From NCBI GenBank assembly GCA_022614735.1, contig JAKEHZ010000099.1, forward strand, positions 1 to 36,687: a stretch of 36,687 bases of DNA, read 5' to 3'. Positions 7,013 through 15,710 of the stretch are shown here, one piece after another (positions within the stretch are counted from its first letter, which is position 1; each line of letters starts with the position of its first letter). Made by a program: the position numbers and the translations under genes. The notes beneath the pieces are model-generated. The model did not search any database. It was given only the letters and a program-made list of their open reading frames with translations, and had not been told where the DNA came from. This DNA comes from Acidobacteriota bacterium (GTDB lineage Bacteria > Acidobacteriota > Blastocatellia > RBC074).

Positions 7013-9289
7013 ATGAGGCTTCCACTACCCAACCTGGATGACCGTCGCTGGAGCGATCTGGCGGAAGAAGGTCGCAATCTCGTTCCGCGCTATGCGACGG
7101 AGTGGACTGATTTCAACATCCACGACCCGGGCATCATGCTCATCGAGCTGTTTGCGTGGGTCACCGAGATTGATGTCTACCGTGTCAATCGCATACCCGA
7201 TTCACACCGGCTAAAATTTTTGGCTTTGCTCGGCATCACACTGCAACCGCCGCAAGCAGCACAGACCGTAGTGCAATTCTCATTGCATAACGACGCTGCC
7301 TGGCCTAACTGGTTTGGATCGCCGCCAGCGGTGAACTGGGTTGAGTTACCAGCCACAATTGAAGTCGAAACGACTGAGGCGGATAGACCGGTTCGGTTCC
7401 GCACTCTGGAAGCTGTGACGGTTGTGCCGGCGCAATTGGAAGCGCTCTGGCGGGAAGATAAAGACGGTTTACTCGATTTGACGACGATGTGGGAAAACCG
7501 CGAATTATTACCGATGTTTGGAGATGTACCCAGGGTGGGTGACATCTTCTATTTCGGTTTTTCCGCGCCCTTACCTGAGGGCCAGACCGTGGCGTTCTAT
7601 CTGCGTTTCGCCGGTGATAAAAGCGGCAAGGAGGAACGACAGCGCTTACAAGAGGAGTTGCGCGCGGGCCTTCAAGATTGTCTTCCACTGCCCAACCCGT
7701 GTTTGCCCGAAAACTACGAGTCACCCGCAGAATTGACCAGGAATTTGCTACATCATTCAGTGCGGACAGTATGGGAGTTTGCGCAGTTATCCGGTAACAC
7801 GATCTCCTGGCGATCACTGAGCCCGGATGTAAATGAAGTATTCGATGATACTCGCGCCTTCACATTGAATGGTTTTGTGCGATTCAGATTGCCGGCGCCG
7901 ATCTACTCGGTCTCTTTATCCTCGTCCGACTCACCACGCTACTATTTACGTTGCCGTCTGGCGGCCGGCGAGTATGATGCTCCGCCGATATTACAAGCTG
8001 CATTTCTGAACGCCGCTCCTGTGGAACAAGCCGTTCCCGTAAGTTCGGAGTTTGCCATTGCCACGAACGCAATAATTTCATACCCGCCGGGCTCGCCGCC
8101 ATCCACCTTCGGGAAATTCACCCTGCGCTTCAACGCAGCAGGAGAAATTGCTGCGCTCAGTTTTCTGGCGCCAGAGGCTGAAGCGCCGGAATTTTTCATC
8201 ACCCGGTTGCAGCTACCAGCGGGATCCAACAAAGGCCTCCTCGGTTGCGAACTTCGACTGATAGATAGAGGCTTGGGTGAGCCCTTTCAGAAAGTCGTTT
8301 TAGAGCCTGTGCCAGTGCAATCGCACAGTGTCGAGATTTTTACGCTTGAAGATGAGGCCTGGTATACCTGGATTCGGAGACCGGACTTTGATGCCTCGTC
8401 CAGAGACGACCGTCATTTTCTTCTAGACGAGACCACCGGGACAGTTACTTTCGGCGATGGTGAAAGGGGGCTGCCGGCGCCCGGAGGCGCGCTCATTTTT
8501 GCCAGGTATCGCACTACGCTTGCTGCGGCAGGCAACATTCTTCCGGAGAAGATCTCGCGGTTATCCAACTCAGCACACAATCAGTCGCTTATCGATGTTG
8601 CAGCGGCGCGCGCGGAGCTAAAAACCATCTCCAATCCATTTCCGGCAACTGGAGGCGCCGATGCCGAAACTCTGGCCCATGCTGAAGGCCGGGCTTTGGA
8701 GGAGGTCAATCGAGTTACGCGCGCTGTGACTGTAGCGGATATTGAGCATCTTGCGCTGACGACACCAGGCGCCAATGTGGCGCGGGTTGCCGTGAAGACT
8801 AATCTGGATGCGCGCTATCCCTGCTTACAAGCTCCGGGAACAACCACCGTGATATTGCTTCCGCAAATTTCGGCTCCAAGAGTGCAACCGAGCTCCGGAC
8901 TGCGAGTCGCGGTGAAGAGCTATCTCAATCGCAGGCACATTCTCGGTAACCGAATCGAAGTTGTCGGGCCGGTTTATACAAAAGTTACAGTACAAGCTCG
9001 TGTGCAAAGTCAAACCGGAACCGATGCAGCGCGTGTGCAGCAAGACATTATGCAGGCCCTGGATGACTTTTTCGATCCACTGCGCGGCGGGCCGGAAAAG
9101 ACCGGCTGGCCATTTGGCCGGGACGTCTACCGCTCGGAGGTGCTGCACACTATCGATAATGTCTCCCGGGTCGAAAATGTTGTGACATTGGAATTGATCG
9201 CGAATGACGGCGAACCTTCGTGTGGAAACCTGTGCATAGGGCCTTGTGGTTTGGTGGTCTCAGGAGAGCACGAGATTGTTGTGGAGTAA
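7013..9289 (+). CDS. Second baseplate-J-like protein (Afp12-like)
   Basis: A 758-residue protein from ATG 7013, four bases after the previous stop. A TTG at 6971 would add 14 residues overlapping the upstream gene. The chosen start gives the familiar opening MRLPLPNLDDRRWSDL, then RYATEWTDFNIHDPGIMLIE and LFAWVTEIDVYRVNRIPD, typical of putative baseplate assembly proteins. The C-terminus (about 560-758) mirrors the first J protein: GGADAETL, VTRAVTVADIEHLALTTPGA, PLRGGPEKTGWPFGRDVYRS, with final VSRVENVVTLELI. The two proteins therefore share a C-terminal domain and probably assemble as an inner/outer wedge pair as in Afp11/Afp12 or T4 gp6 dimers. No ribosome-binding site is obvious, and translation is likely coupled. 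Confidence 0.88.
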   Translation: MRLPLPNLDDRRWSDLAEEGRNLVPRYATEWTDFNIHDPGIMLIELFAWVTEIDVYRVNRIPDSHRLKFLALLGITLQPPQAAQTVVQFSLHNDAAWPNWFGSPPAVNWVELPATIEVETTEADRPVRFRTLEAVTVVPAQLEALWREDKDGLLDLTTMWENRELLPMFGDVPRVGDIFYFGFSAPLPEGQTVAFYLRFAGDKSGKEERQRLQEELRAGLQDCLPLPNPCLPENYESPAELTRNLLHHSVRTVWEFAQLSGNTISWRSLSPDVNEVFDDTRAFTLNGFVRFRLPAPIYSVSLSSSDSPRYYLRCRLAAGEYDAPPILQAAFLNAAPVEQAVPVSSEFAIATNAIISYPPGSPPSTFGKFTLRFNAAGEIAALSFLAPEAEAPEFFITRLQLPAGSNKGLLGCELRLIDRGLGEPFQKVVLEPVPVQSHSVEIFTLEDEAWYTWIRRPDFDASSRDDRHFLLDETTGTVTFGDGERGLPAPGGALIFARYRTTLAAAGNILPEKISRLSNSAHNQSLIDVAAARAELKTISNPFPATGGADAETLAHAEGRALEEVNRVTRAVTVADIEHLALTTPGANVARVAVKTNLDARYPCLQAPGTTTVILLPQISAPRVQPSSGLRVAVKSYLNRRHILGNRIEVVGPVYTKVTVQARVQSQTGTDAARVQQDIMQALDDFFDPLRGGPEKTGWPFGRDVYRSEVLHTIDNVSRVENVVTLELIANDGEPSCGNLCIGPCGLVVSGEHEIVVE

Positions 9290-9292
9290 ATA

Positions 9293-10297
9293 ATGCATTC
9301 ACCTTTCACTAACCTCGATTTTGAGCGCTTCATCTACCGGCAGGGGCAGCTCCTGTCCAGTCGCGATTTCCGTGACCAGAAGCGAATGGAGGAAGCGCGG
9401 CGCTGGATGCACAACTCGGCGTTGCACAATGCCTGGGGCGTTGCGATCGGGTATGAGTTTTTATTGTCAGGAAATAACCCGGCAAGCTGGGACGCTGGCG
9501 AAGTACTGATTGTTCATCCCGGAATCGCTTACGACTGTTATGGCCGCGAATTGATTCTGACAAGAACGGTGGAATTCACCAGAGATATTTTTCAGGATGA
9601 TCGAGGTAATTTGCGAGAAGACCTTCGAGGTCAAACGATCTTCCTGGTGCTGCGCTATCAAGATGCCGCGCACACAAGGTCGGACGAAAATTGTTTGGGT
9701 TCGCCGAATAGCACGGGGGTTCCACCCCCACTTTTGCTGTGGAAACCGAAAAGTGAGGTGTGCTATGGCCTGGACGTACCCATCTTGTTCGTATCTATCA
9801 CCACTAGTGGAGCTTCGATTCAGCGTTATTCAGCCAATCGAGCCCGTCCGCAGGCGCGACCTAAGATCTCATTTGGACGAACGGTAGCGGGGCAAACTGC
9901 CTGGCAAAGCTGGATGGCCCCCTTATCACCACCTGTCGGATTGGGGTTACAAGTGAGAATTGACACGCGTGATGCTGGATTTCAACAAACGCCGTGCTAT
10001 TTCGCCTGGCTGAACGGATCCTTATCACGCACTTTTAACGATGAATTGGTCAGATTCCCTCTTCCCGCTTTTATAAGTTTGACAAAGGAGAAACCAGACG
10101 AATTTACGTTTCGTGCCCTATTGTTTCAATTCTCTCAATCGTCAGTCATAACGGCCGTGATAGCTCAGATGCAAAGAATAAATCTGCCGGCTTTTGCCAA
10201 TCAACATAAATTGACGGTCTGTTGGATCGGAATCGAGCATGGGGGTGTTATTTCTCCTTCTTCGAATGACCAGGCATTGGAATCACATCTCAGATAG
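9293..10297 (+). CDS. Baseplate-operon protein of the 'LHN..LH.WG' family, copy 1
   Basis: A 334-residue protein of unknown function, first of four related proteins in this operon. The shared N-terminal pattern is FIYRQGQLLSSRDFRDQKRM, then RRWMHNSALHNAWGVAIG, and about 40 residues later a strand-turn motif HPGIAYDCYGRELIL. Related proteins are often found in eCIS and similar loci next to baseplate genes (family recall, no search). The C-terminal half is predicted beta-rich and not shared clearly with the other copies, except for a segment GRTVAGQTAWQSWM that resembles GRTLKGATNWKLWD in copy 2. It starts 3 bp after the second baseplate-J stop. A structural role in the outer baseplate or as a fibre-anchoring collar is likely; no enzyme motif is seen. 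Confidence 0.75.
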   Translation: MHSPFTNLDFERFIYRQGQLLSSRDFRDQKRMEEARRWMHNSALHNAWGVAIGYEFLLSGNNPASWDAGEVLIVHPGIAYDCYGRELILTRTVEFTRDIFQDDRGNLREDLRGQTIFLVLRYQDAAHTRSDENCLGSPNSTGVPPPLLLWKPKSEVCYGLDVPILFVSITTSGASIQRYSANRARPQARPKISFGRTVAGQTAWQSWMAPLSPPVGLGLQVRIDTRDAGFQQTPCYFAWLNGSLSRTFNDELVRFPLPAFISLTKEKPDEFTFRALLFQFSQSSVITAVIAQMQRINLPAFANQHKLTVCWIGIEHGGVISPSSNDQALESHLR

Positions 10298-10308
10298 ATG
10301 AGGACATT

Positions 10309-11277
10309 ATGAATGATGTATCAGCTGTTCCGCATATCGAGCGTTTGGACTTCTTCAATGGCCAGCGCCTTTTCGCCGAAGACTTGCAAACGCTCGACGG
10401 CTTTAATCGGCAAATGCGCTGGTTGCACAATCTCAGTTTGCATACCTTCGGCATCGGCAGTGGCTTTGCCGTGCATGGCGAGCGTGGTGATCGCGAAGTA
10501 ACTATTTCACCGGGTTATGCAATCGACAACCAGGGCCGCGAAATTATCTTGTTATTACCGCATGTCGAAACCGTGCCGCCGGTTGCTGATGACGGCTCTG
10601 GCAATCCCCAGTTTTATGATCTTACGGTGCATTATCCGCGCATCGAGGATTTAGAAGAATTGGAAACTCGATCCGGCCTCTGTTCAACTAACGGGGTAGT
10701 CCGACGCCGGGAGGAGCCCGTATTTTGTTGGATTGGATTGAATACCAATCTCGAGCCCAAAATCGATAAGCACGTCACACAGATTGCAACTGGTGAAAAA
10801 ATCGTCCTGGCGCGCATCAGCGTGAAAAACTGTCGGCTTGAATCCCTTTCCATCGCGACCCGGCGAAATGTGCGGCCTGAGCATTTGCCGTATATAGCTT
10901 GCGGAAGGACACTAAAAGGTGCGACGAATTGGAAACTATGGGACATACCACATCCTGACGTGTCAACTCGCAGAATCGACTTGGGCGTGGAAACACTCGT
11001 CATCACCTCTGAAGCTAAGTTTGCCAGTGTGCCTTGTTACACCGCGCGCATTGTTGGCCAGAGAGTTTTCCCGGATGAGACCAGTCCGGAATTTATGTTT
11101 GAAGGGTTCACAATAATTGGCGGCGATGCTACCCCGACGCAATTTACCTTGCGCGTTTTTCTTCCAAGCTTCTTTGTAGGTTCGCTACCAGTCAACCCGC
11201 GTGATGGGAGTTTCATTGAAAATTTGGATTCTATAAAAACCAATTGGTACGTCGAATGGATGGGGGTCGAAGGATAA
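10309..11277 (+). CDS. Baseplate-operon protein of the 'LHN..LH.WG' family, copy 2
   Basis: A 322-residue paralogue of the preceding protein. N-terminal pattern: LDFFNGQRLFAEDLQTLDGF, then MRWLHNLSLHTFGIGSGFAV, then SPGYAIDNQGREIILLL. The Trp before Gly in the other copies is replaced by Phe. The middle GRTLKGATNWKLWD and the beta-rich C-terminus align with copy 1, so copies 1 and 2 look like the closer pair. It lies 11 bp after copy 1, and the next gene begins 7 bp later, so it is part of the same transcript. No signal peptide, membrane helix or catalytic motif is visible. Likely a structural particle component; function unknown. Confidence 0.72.
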   Translation: MNDVSAVPHIERLDFFNGQRLFAEDLQTLDGFNRQMRWLHNLSLHTFGIGSGFAVHGERGDREVTISPGYAIDNQGREIILLLPHVETVPPVADDGSGNPQFYDLTVHYPRIEDLEELETRSGLCSTNGVVRRREEPVFCWIGLNTNLEPKIDKHVTQIATGEKIVLARISVKNCRLESLSIATRRNVRPEHLPYIACGRTLKGATNWKLWDIPHPDVSTRRIDLGVETLVITSEAKFASVPCYTARIVGQRVFPDETSPEFMFEGFTIIGGDATPTQFTLRVFLPSFFVGSLPVNPRDGSFIENLDSIKTNWYVEWMGVEG

Positions 11278-11284
11278 TTTCATC

Positions 11285-13543
11285 ATGAAGCCCGAACCCA
11301 ATTATTTCTATCTCAATATCGGCAATCGCTGGCCGAAATTCGAGCTCGCTGATCTCGAAATAGCCCCGGACGGCGCGTTGCAATTGCGCTCTTTGCCCCG
11401 CCTGGTTGAACGATTGCCGGATAGGTTGAGTGATTTGCCGATTCCCCAGGCGCCCGCCGGCATTGCGCGATCCGATGACGGCACGCTCTTTTTTACGGAG
11501 CCTGAAGCACATCATCTCTGGAGAATCGATCCCTGTGATCCCGAAAAAGTTGCGCGGCCGGTATCGTGTATCGGCGGCGAAGGAAGCGATGCAACTCAAT
11601 TCAAATTTCCGCGAGGCTTATTGTTTTTGCCGGGCCGTGGTTTGTTAATCGCTGACAGCGGCAATAATCGCATTCAAATTATTGACCCGCTCACTTCGCG
11701 AGTGCTTGAGATCTGGAACGGTGTGGATGCTCGCGGCAAACCTTTGTTGTACGAACCCTGGGCGATGGCCTCAGACAGTGATAACAACGTTTATGTCGTC
11801 GTTGCTGGTGATCATTCCGTACAGAAAATCGACACCTGTGGACGTATTAGTCAGAATTTTCGACACAATGTTGATGCAAGTTACTCGCTCTCTGCGCCGG
11901 TAGCGGTGGCCATTGCCAGGATCGATGGCGAAGAACGCGTGTTAGTTCTAGATCACAATCTACGCGCTGTCGTGGTTTTCAGCTTGGACGGCCAATGGCA
12001 GAAGACTTTTACTTCTCAGGATCTGCAGGACCCTTTGACACTGGCGGTTTCCGAACGAGCGATTTACATCGGTGACAATGGCGATCAATATCGAAATGTA
12101 TTGCAATTTGATTTACCGTCCCTGGAAGATGAACAACTAAACTTCGTCGGTGTGGCGGTAGGCTACCTTGGGCCAATTGCAGCTCTGTTCTTAGATTGTC
12201 ACGAATTGAGATCGCAAGAGTTATGCAGCGCTGGCGGGAAAGCCATTCACCTGAAAGCAACCGAGACCTGCGATTTATTGCTATTAGCAGGCGATGGGCT
12301 GGCGCCGATAGTGTTGAAAGAGGGAACGGGTTTTCAGACCTGCGGCTTTGCTATTGCCGGGCCGTTTGATTATCGCCGTCTGCCGGTTACCTGGCATCGC
12401 TTGCAATCCTTCACTGAAACCCTGCCACCGCACGCGCATGTCCGATTCTTTTTCCTTTTTGACGAATCGCAGACCGGAGGACCTCCGGAGATGCCTCCTG
12501 TGGCGAATGTCTGCAGCCCACCGGTGGACACGTTTCAAGACTGGTGTGCTTTTCCGCTTGACGTCACCGATGGCCTGTTCGAAGCCTTTGCAAACACCGA
12601 CTGCCGGAGACTGTCGATTCGGCAAAGCACGAGCGACAACCCGGCGACCTCTACTTATTTATGGCTGGCCTTAAAACTTTCAGGTGACGGTACAGCTACA
12701 CCGCGAATTGACCAGATCCGTTTGCAATTTAATCACGAAAGCTATTTGCCATACTTGCCGGCGTTGTATTCGGAGGATACAGCCAGCCGGCAATTTTTAT
12801 TGTCGTTCCTCTCTTTGTTCGAAAGCTTCTTTGTAGAACTGGAATCGACGATATCAAGGTTAACGGCATTGTTCGATCCTGCTGCAGCGCCGGCGGAGTT
12901 TCTGGCGTGGCTGGCGGGATGGCTCGCGCAGGATATCAAAGAAGAATGGAGCGATGAGATCAAGCGCCAAATGATCGCTGAAGCCTTCGCCGCCTATGCG
13001 CTGCGTGGTACCCCGACTGGTTTGCGACTGCGCTTGCAGAGATTTACCGGAGTTGAAGCTCAAATTCTCGAACCTGCGTTGAACTCAGATCTCTGGTCGC
13101 TCGGTGAAACCTCGACGTTTAATTTTGACACGATGCTGGCGCCGGCCGAAGCTCAAGGCGCAGTCCTCGGGACAACCGCTACCCTCGACAGCTCGCACCT
13201 CATCACCGATGCCGAATTTGGCGCGCCGCTGTTCGAGGAAGTTGCGCACCGGTTCACAGTCGTAGTTTATCCGAATGCGGTGAGCTCAGCCCGGAGAAAG
13301 GCTGATCTCACTGCCGTCATTGAGCGTGATAAGCCGGCGCACACCGCCTACCACCTGTGTGTGATTCAGCCGGCAATGCGCGTCGGATTCCAGTCTTTGG
13401 TCGGCATCGATACGGTGGTGGGCGGTCCGGAACTCCCAACGCCGCTTGCAGAGACCTCGGCCGGCGGCCTTGTGTTAGCTGGCACGCCGCTGGCTGGGCT
13501 GGGAGCAGGCAGCCAGGTCGGCGTCAACACACAGCTTTTCTGA
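11285..13543 (+). CDS. NHL-type propeller fused to phage tail protein I domain
   Basis: A 752-residue two-part protein. Residues of about 50-330 look like an NHL/SMP-30-type beta-propeller, with blade motifs such as PAGIARSDDGTLFFTEPEA, FPRGLLFLPGRGLLIADSG followed by NNRIQIID, and EPWAMASDSDNNVYVVVAG. Residues of about 487-600 are the tail protein I / TIGR02242-like domain: YLPYLPALYSEDTASRQFL, ESFFVELESTISRL, FDPAAAPAEFLAWLAGWLA, then YALRGTPTGLRLRLQRFTG. In phages gpI sits at the outer baseplate and links to fibres. The propeller may replace or support a receptor-binding module. The C-terminal 60 residues are Gly/Ala/Leu-rich and end VGVNTQLF. It is placed between the two pairs of 'LHN..LH.WG' proteins, 7 bp after copy 2. 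Confidence 0.82.
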   Translation: MKPEPNYFYLNIGNRWPKFELADLEIAPDGALQLRSLPRLVERLPDRLSDLPIPQAPAGIARSDDGTLFFTEPEAHHLWRIDPCDPEKVARPVSCIGGEGSDATQFKFPRGLLFLPGRGLLIADSGNNRIQIIDPLTSRVLEIWNGVDARGKPLLYEPWAMASDSDNNVYVVVAGDHSVQKIDTCGRISQNFRHNVDASYSLSAPVAVAIARIDGEERVLVLDHNLRAVVVFSLDGQWQKTFTSQDLQDPLTLAVSERAIYIGDNGDQYRNVLQFDLPSLEDEQLNFVGVAVGYLGPIAALFLDCHELRSQELCSAGGKAIHLKATETCDLLLLAGDGLAPIVLKEGTGFQTCGFAIAGPFDYRRLPVTWHRLQSFTETLPPHAHVRFFFLFDESQTGGPPEMPPVANVCSPPVDTFQDWCAFPLDVTDGLFEAFANTDCRRLSIRQSTSDNPATSTYLWLALKLSGDGTATPRIDQIRLQFNHESYLPYLPALYSEDTASRQFLLSFLSLFESFFVELESTISRLTALFDPAAAPAEFLAWLAGWLAQDIKEEWSDEIKRQMIAEAFAAYALRGTPTGLRLRLQRFTGVEAQILEPALNSDLWSLGETSTFNFDTMLAPAEAQGAVLGTTATLDSSHLITDAEFGAPLFEEVAHRFTVVVYPNAVSSARRKADLTAVIERDKPAHTAYHLCVIQPAMRVGFQSLVGIDTVVGGPELPTPLAETSAGGLVLAGTPLAGLGAGSQVGVNTQLF

Positions 13544-13556
13544 AAGGAGATTTAAA

Positions 13557-14312
13557 ATGACATCCAACGGCAGGAAGGTAACGGCCAGCACTTTACAGAA
13601 GCCAGTACGCAATCACTACTTTTTCGGCAAGAAGCTCGACGTGCAACATTTCGAGCTGGAACAGGATTACTTCAATGCCAAACGCTGGCTCTTGAATCGT
13701 TTGGTTTCAGGGTTCGGCGTGGTCTGCGGATTGAACGTCGGGTGGGCTGATCCGCATACCTACGACGCCATCGTGGTTAAACCCGGGCTGGCCATAGATA
13801 AATGGGGCCGCGAGATCATCCTTATTCGCGACTCGATGCCAGTCAAAATCATGCCGCCGGCCCCAGGTGAATGTCCTCCAGGAGAGGAGAATTTTATTTA
13901 CATTTGCCTGGAGTATTTTGAATGCCTAGCCGACCCGGCGCCGGTTCTGGCAACCGAGTGCAATGGTGGGCAACGCTGTATGCCGGATACCATTCAGGAG
14001 CGCTATAAAATCACCGTAAAGCCCTGCAAAGCCCCGGAGATCGGGCATCGCTGCCAGATTCCAGACATCATTGACGACAGCAGCGGAGAAATTATTTACG
14101 ACACCATTGTGAGATGGGTCAGTGAAAGATGCCCGTCACGACCGGAAGATCCCTGCATTCCTCTGGCTGAGATTGAATTCGATGAGAGCGGACATTGCAG
14201 TGATATTGATATCACTGTGCGGCCGATTGTTTATACCAACGATCTGTTGTTTGAAATATTGCTGGGTATTACCGAGCGAAGGGAAACCCCGCGCCCGGGA
14301 GGCAAACAATAG
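13557..14312 (+). CDS. Baseplate-operon protein of the 'LHN..LH.WG' family, copy 3
   Basis: A 251-residue protein. The shared module is at the N-terminus: NHYFFGKKLDVQHFELEQDY, FNAKRWLLNRLVSGFGVVCG, then KPGLAIDKWGREIILIRD. After it comes a Cys-rich stretch (about residues 100-190, ten or more Cys, including CPPGEENFIYICLEYFEC and CKAPEIGHRCQIPD) that might be disulfide-bonded or metal-binding, although no signal peptide is present. The C-terminus reads LAEIEFDESGHCSDIDIT. Copies 3 and 4 share the GVVCGL pattern and are the closer pair. The gene has a clear AAAGGAG ribosome-binding site overlapping the end of the previous gene. Likely structural; exact function unknown. Confidence 0.72.
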   Translation: MTSNGRKVTASTLQKPVRNHYFFGKKLDVQHFELEQDYFNAKRWLLNRLVSGFGVVCGLNVGWADPHTYDAIVVKPGLAIDKWGREIILIRDSMPVKIMPPAPGECPPGEENFIYICLEYFECLADPAPVLATECNGGQRCMPDTIQERYKITVKPCKAPEIGHRCQIPDIIDDSSGEIIYDTIVRWVSERCPSRPEDPCIPLAEIEFDESGHCSDIDITVRPIVYTNDLLFEILLGITERRETPRPGGKQ

Positions 14313-14425
14313 CGCCGCGATTGGAGTGAGGGAGTGCTGGATATTCCGGAATGTAGATTTCACGTGAGCGGACGGGTCGTACACATAGCTGGTAAGAGAT
14401 CGAAAACGAGCGCGAGGTGAATAAT

Positions 14426-15646
14426 ATGATGACCAATAATTGCACTTGCACAACCACCGTCGAGGTTTGCCGAACTACTGCCGGCGAGAGGCCGAGGTAT
14501 TTCCCACGGCAACTGGTCACTGCGGAAGATATGATGTTGGAGCAGGAATATTTCCGCAATCGTATGCGGTTACACAATCGTCTGTTGCACGGTTGGGGTG
14601 TCGTCTGCGGGTTGCAAGTCGCGCCGGTGGCCAAAAAAGACGGAACTGGCGGCCTGGAACCGTGGAAAGTGAAAATCTGCCCCGGTGATGCCCTCGGTCC
14701 ATACGGCGATGACATCATGGTACCCTGCGAGGTGGAGATCGATTTGCGGCAAGATTCGATTTCGGGCAGCTCCATCGAGCCATGCGGTACCATCGGCGAT
14801 GTGTGGTGCAGTGAAATCTGGCTTGATCGAAGCGAAGACCGCATCCTTTATCTGGCTATCAAGTACGCCGAAGTGCCCACACGGCCCGTGCATGTACAGC
14901 CGGCTGGTTGCGGATGCGATGACCTGCCGTGTGAATTCTCCCGCTTGCGCGATGGGTATGTGATAAAAGTGCTGACCGCGGAAGAGCATCGTCCACTGGC
15001 CCTTGACCGATCGAAGCTACCGGATTGGCGAGCTCTATTCGGCATACCAACCGCCAGCCCTCCACACGTTGGCGACCCAAATCCGGCTTGCTGGCCCTGC
15101 CCGGATCACCCCTGGGTGACGCTGGCCGCCATTCGGGTTGATGCCGATGGAAAGGCTACCCTGATCGATAACTGCGGCCCGCGGCGCCTGGTTGCGGCGT
15201 TAGGCGGTTTCTACTGGTCCTGCGCAAAGGTTGAAATCCATTCAATCAATACTTCATCCCCTGTCTCGACCTTCGTCTGCGGGAGGGCTGGTCAATCGCC
15301 AATTACACTCGCGCGGGAAATGTCTAACACAATCATCGTGGTCGGAGAGGGTTTCCAGGACAAACTTACAGTAGATTTTGGCGCCGGAATCACTGCGCGG
15401 GTAGTGGGCGCAATTTCCCAAACCAGCTTTACCGTGGAGGCGCGAGTAGCGGACGGGGCTGCTGCAGGTACACGTGATGTGGTGGTGGTCAATCCGGATT
15501 GTTCCACCGCCATTTGCGGAGGAGCGCTCACTGTCCCGCCGGCCCCTGTGACGCGTAGGGCGACTCCTCAGCAAGCAGTGAGGGAAGCGCCGACCAGGGT
15601 TGTAGCCGAAGAGAGACCAAAACCAAGGAAAAGACAAACGTCATAA
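14426..15646 (+). CDS. 'LHN..LH.WG' family protein, copy 4, with IPT/TIG-like domain
   Basis: About 406 residues from ATG 14426, preceded by GCGAGG. A GTG at 14417 could add three residues. The family module is the most canonical of the four: PRYFPRQLVTAEDMMLEQEY, MRLHNRLLHGWGVVCGLQVA, then CPGDALGPYGDDIMVPC. The middle is Cys-rich like copy 3 (for example AGCGCDDLPCEF and NPACWPCPDHPWVTLAAI). Residues of about 300-375 resemble an IPT/TIG immunoglobulin-like domain (NTIIVVGEGFQDKLTVDFG, TARVVGAISQTSFTVEA, GTRDVVVVNPD). A basic proline-rich tail (ERPKPRKRQTS) ends the protein. An Ig-like tip on a baseplate-associated module would suit host contact or fibre attachment (inference). It is separated from copy 3 by about 110 bp. 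Confidence 0.75.
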   Translation: MMTNNCTCTTTVEVCRTTAGERPRYFPRQLVTAEDMMLEQEYFRNRMRLHNRLLHGWGVVCGLQVAPVAKKDGTGGLEPWKVKICPGDALGPYGDDIMVPCEVEIDLRQDSISGSSIEPCGTIGDVWCSEIWLDRSEDRILYLAIKYAEVPTRPVHVQPAGCGCDDLPCEFSRLRDGYVIKVLTAEEHRPLALDRSKLPDWRALFGIPTASPPHVGDPNPACWPCPDHPWVTLAAIRVDADGKATLIDNCGPRRLVAALGGFYWSCAKVEIHSINTSSPVSTFVCGRAGQSPITLAREMSNTIIVVGEGFQDKLTVDFGAGITARVVGAISQTSFTVEARVADGAAAGTRDVVVVNPDCSTAICGGALTVPPAPVTRRATPQQAVREAPTRVVAEERPKPRKRQTS

Positions 15647-15710
15647 GACCGTCAGGTTGAATGTCACGATAGCAGGACCAATAACGCCGTGAATCTATCA
15701 GCCGAATCCT

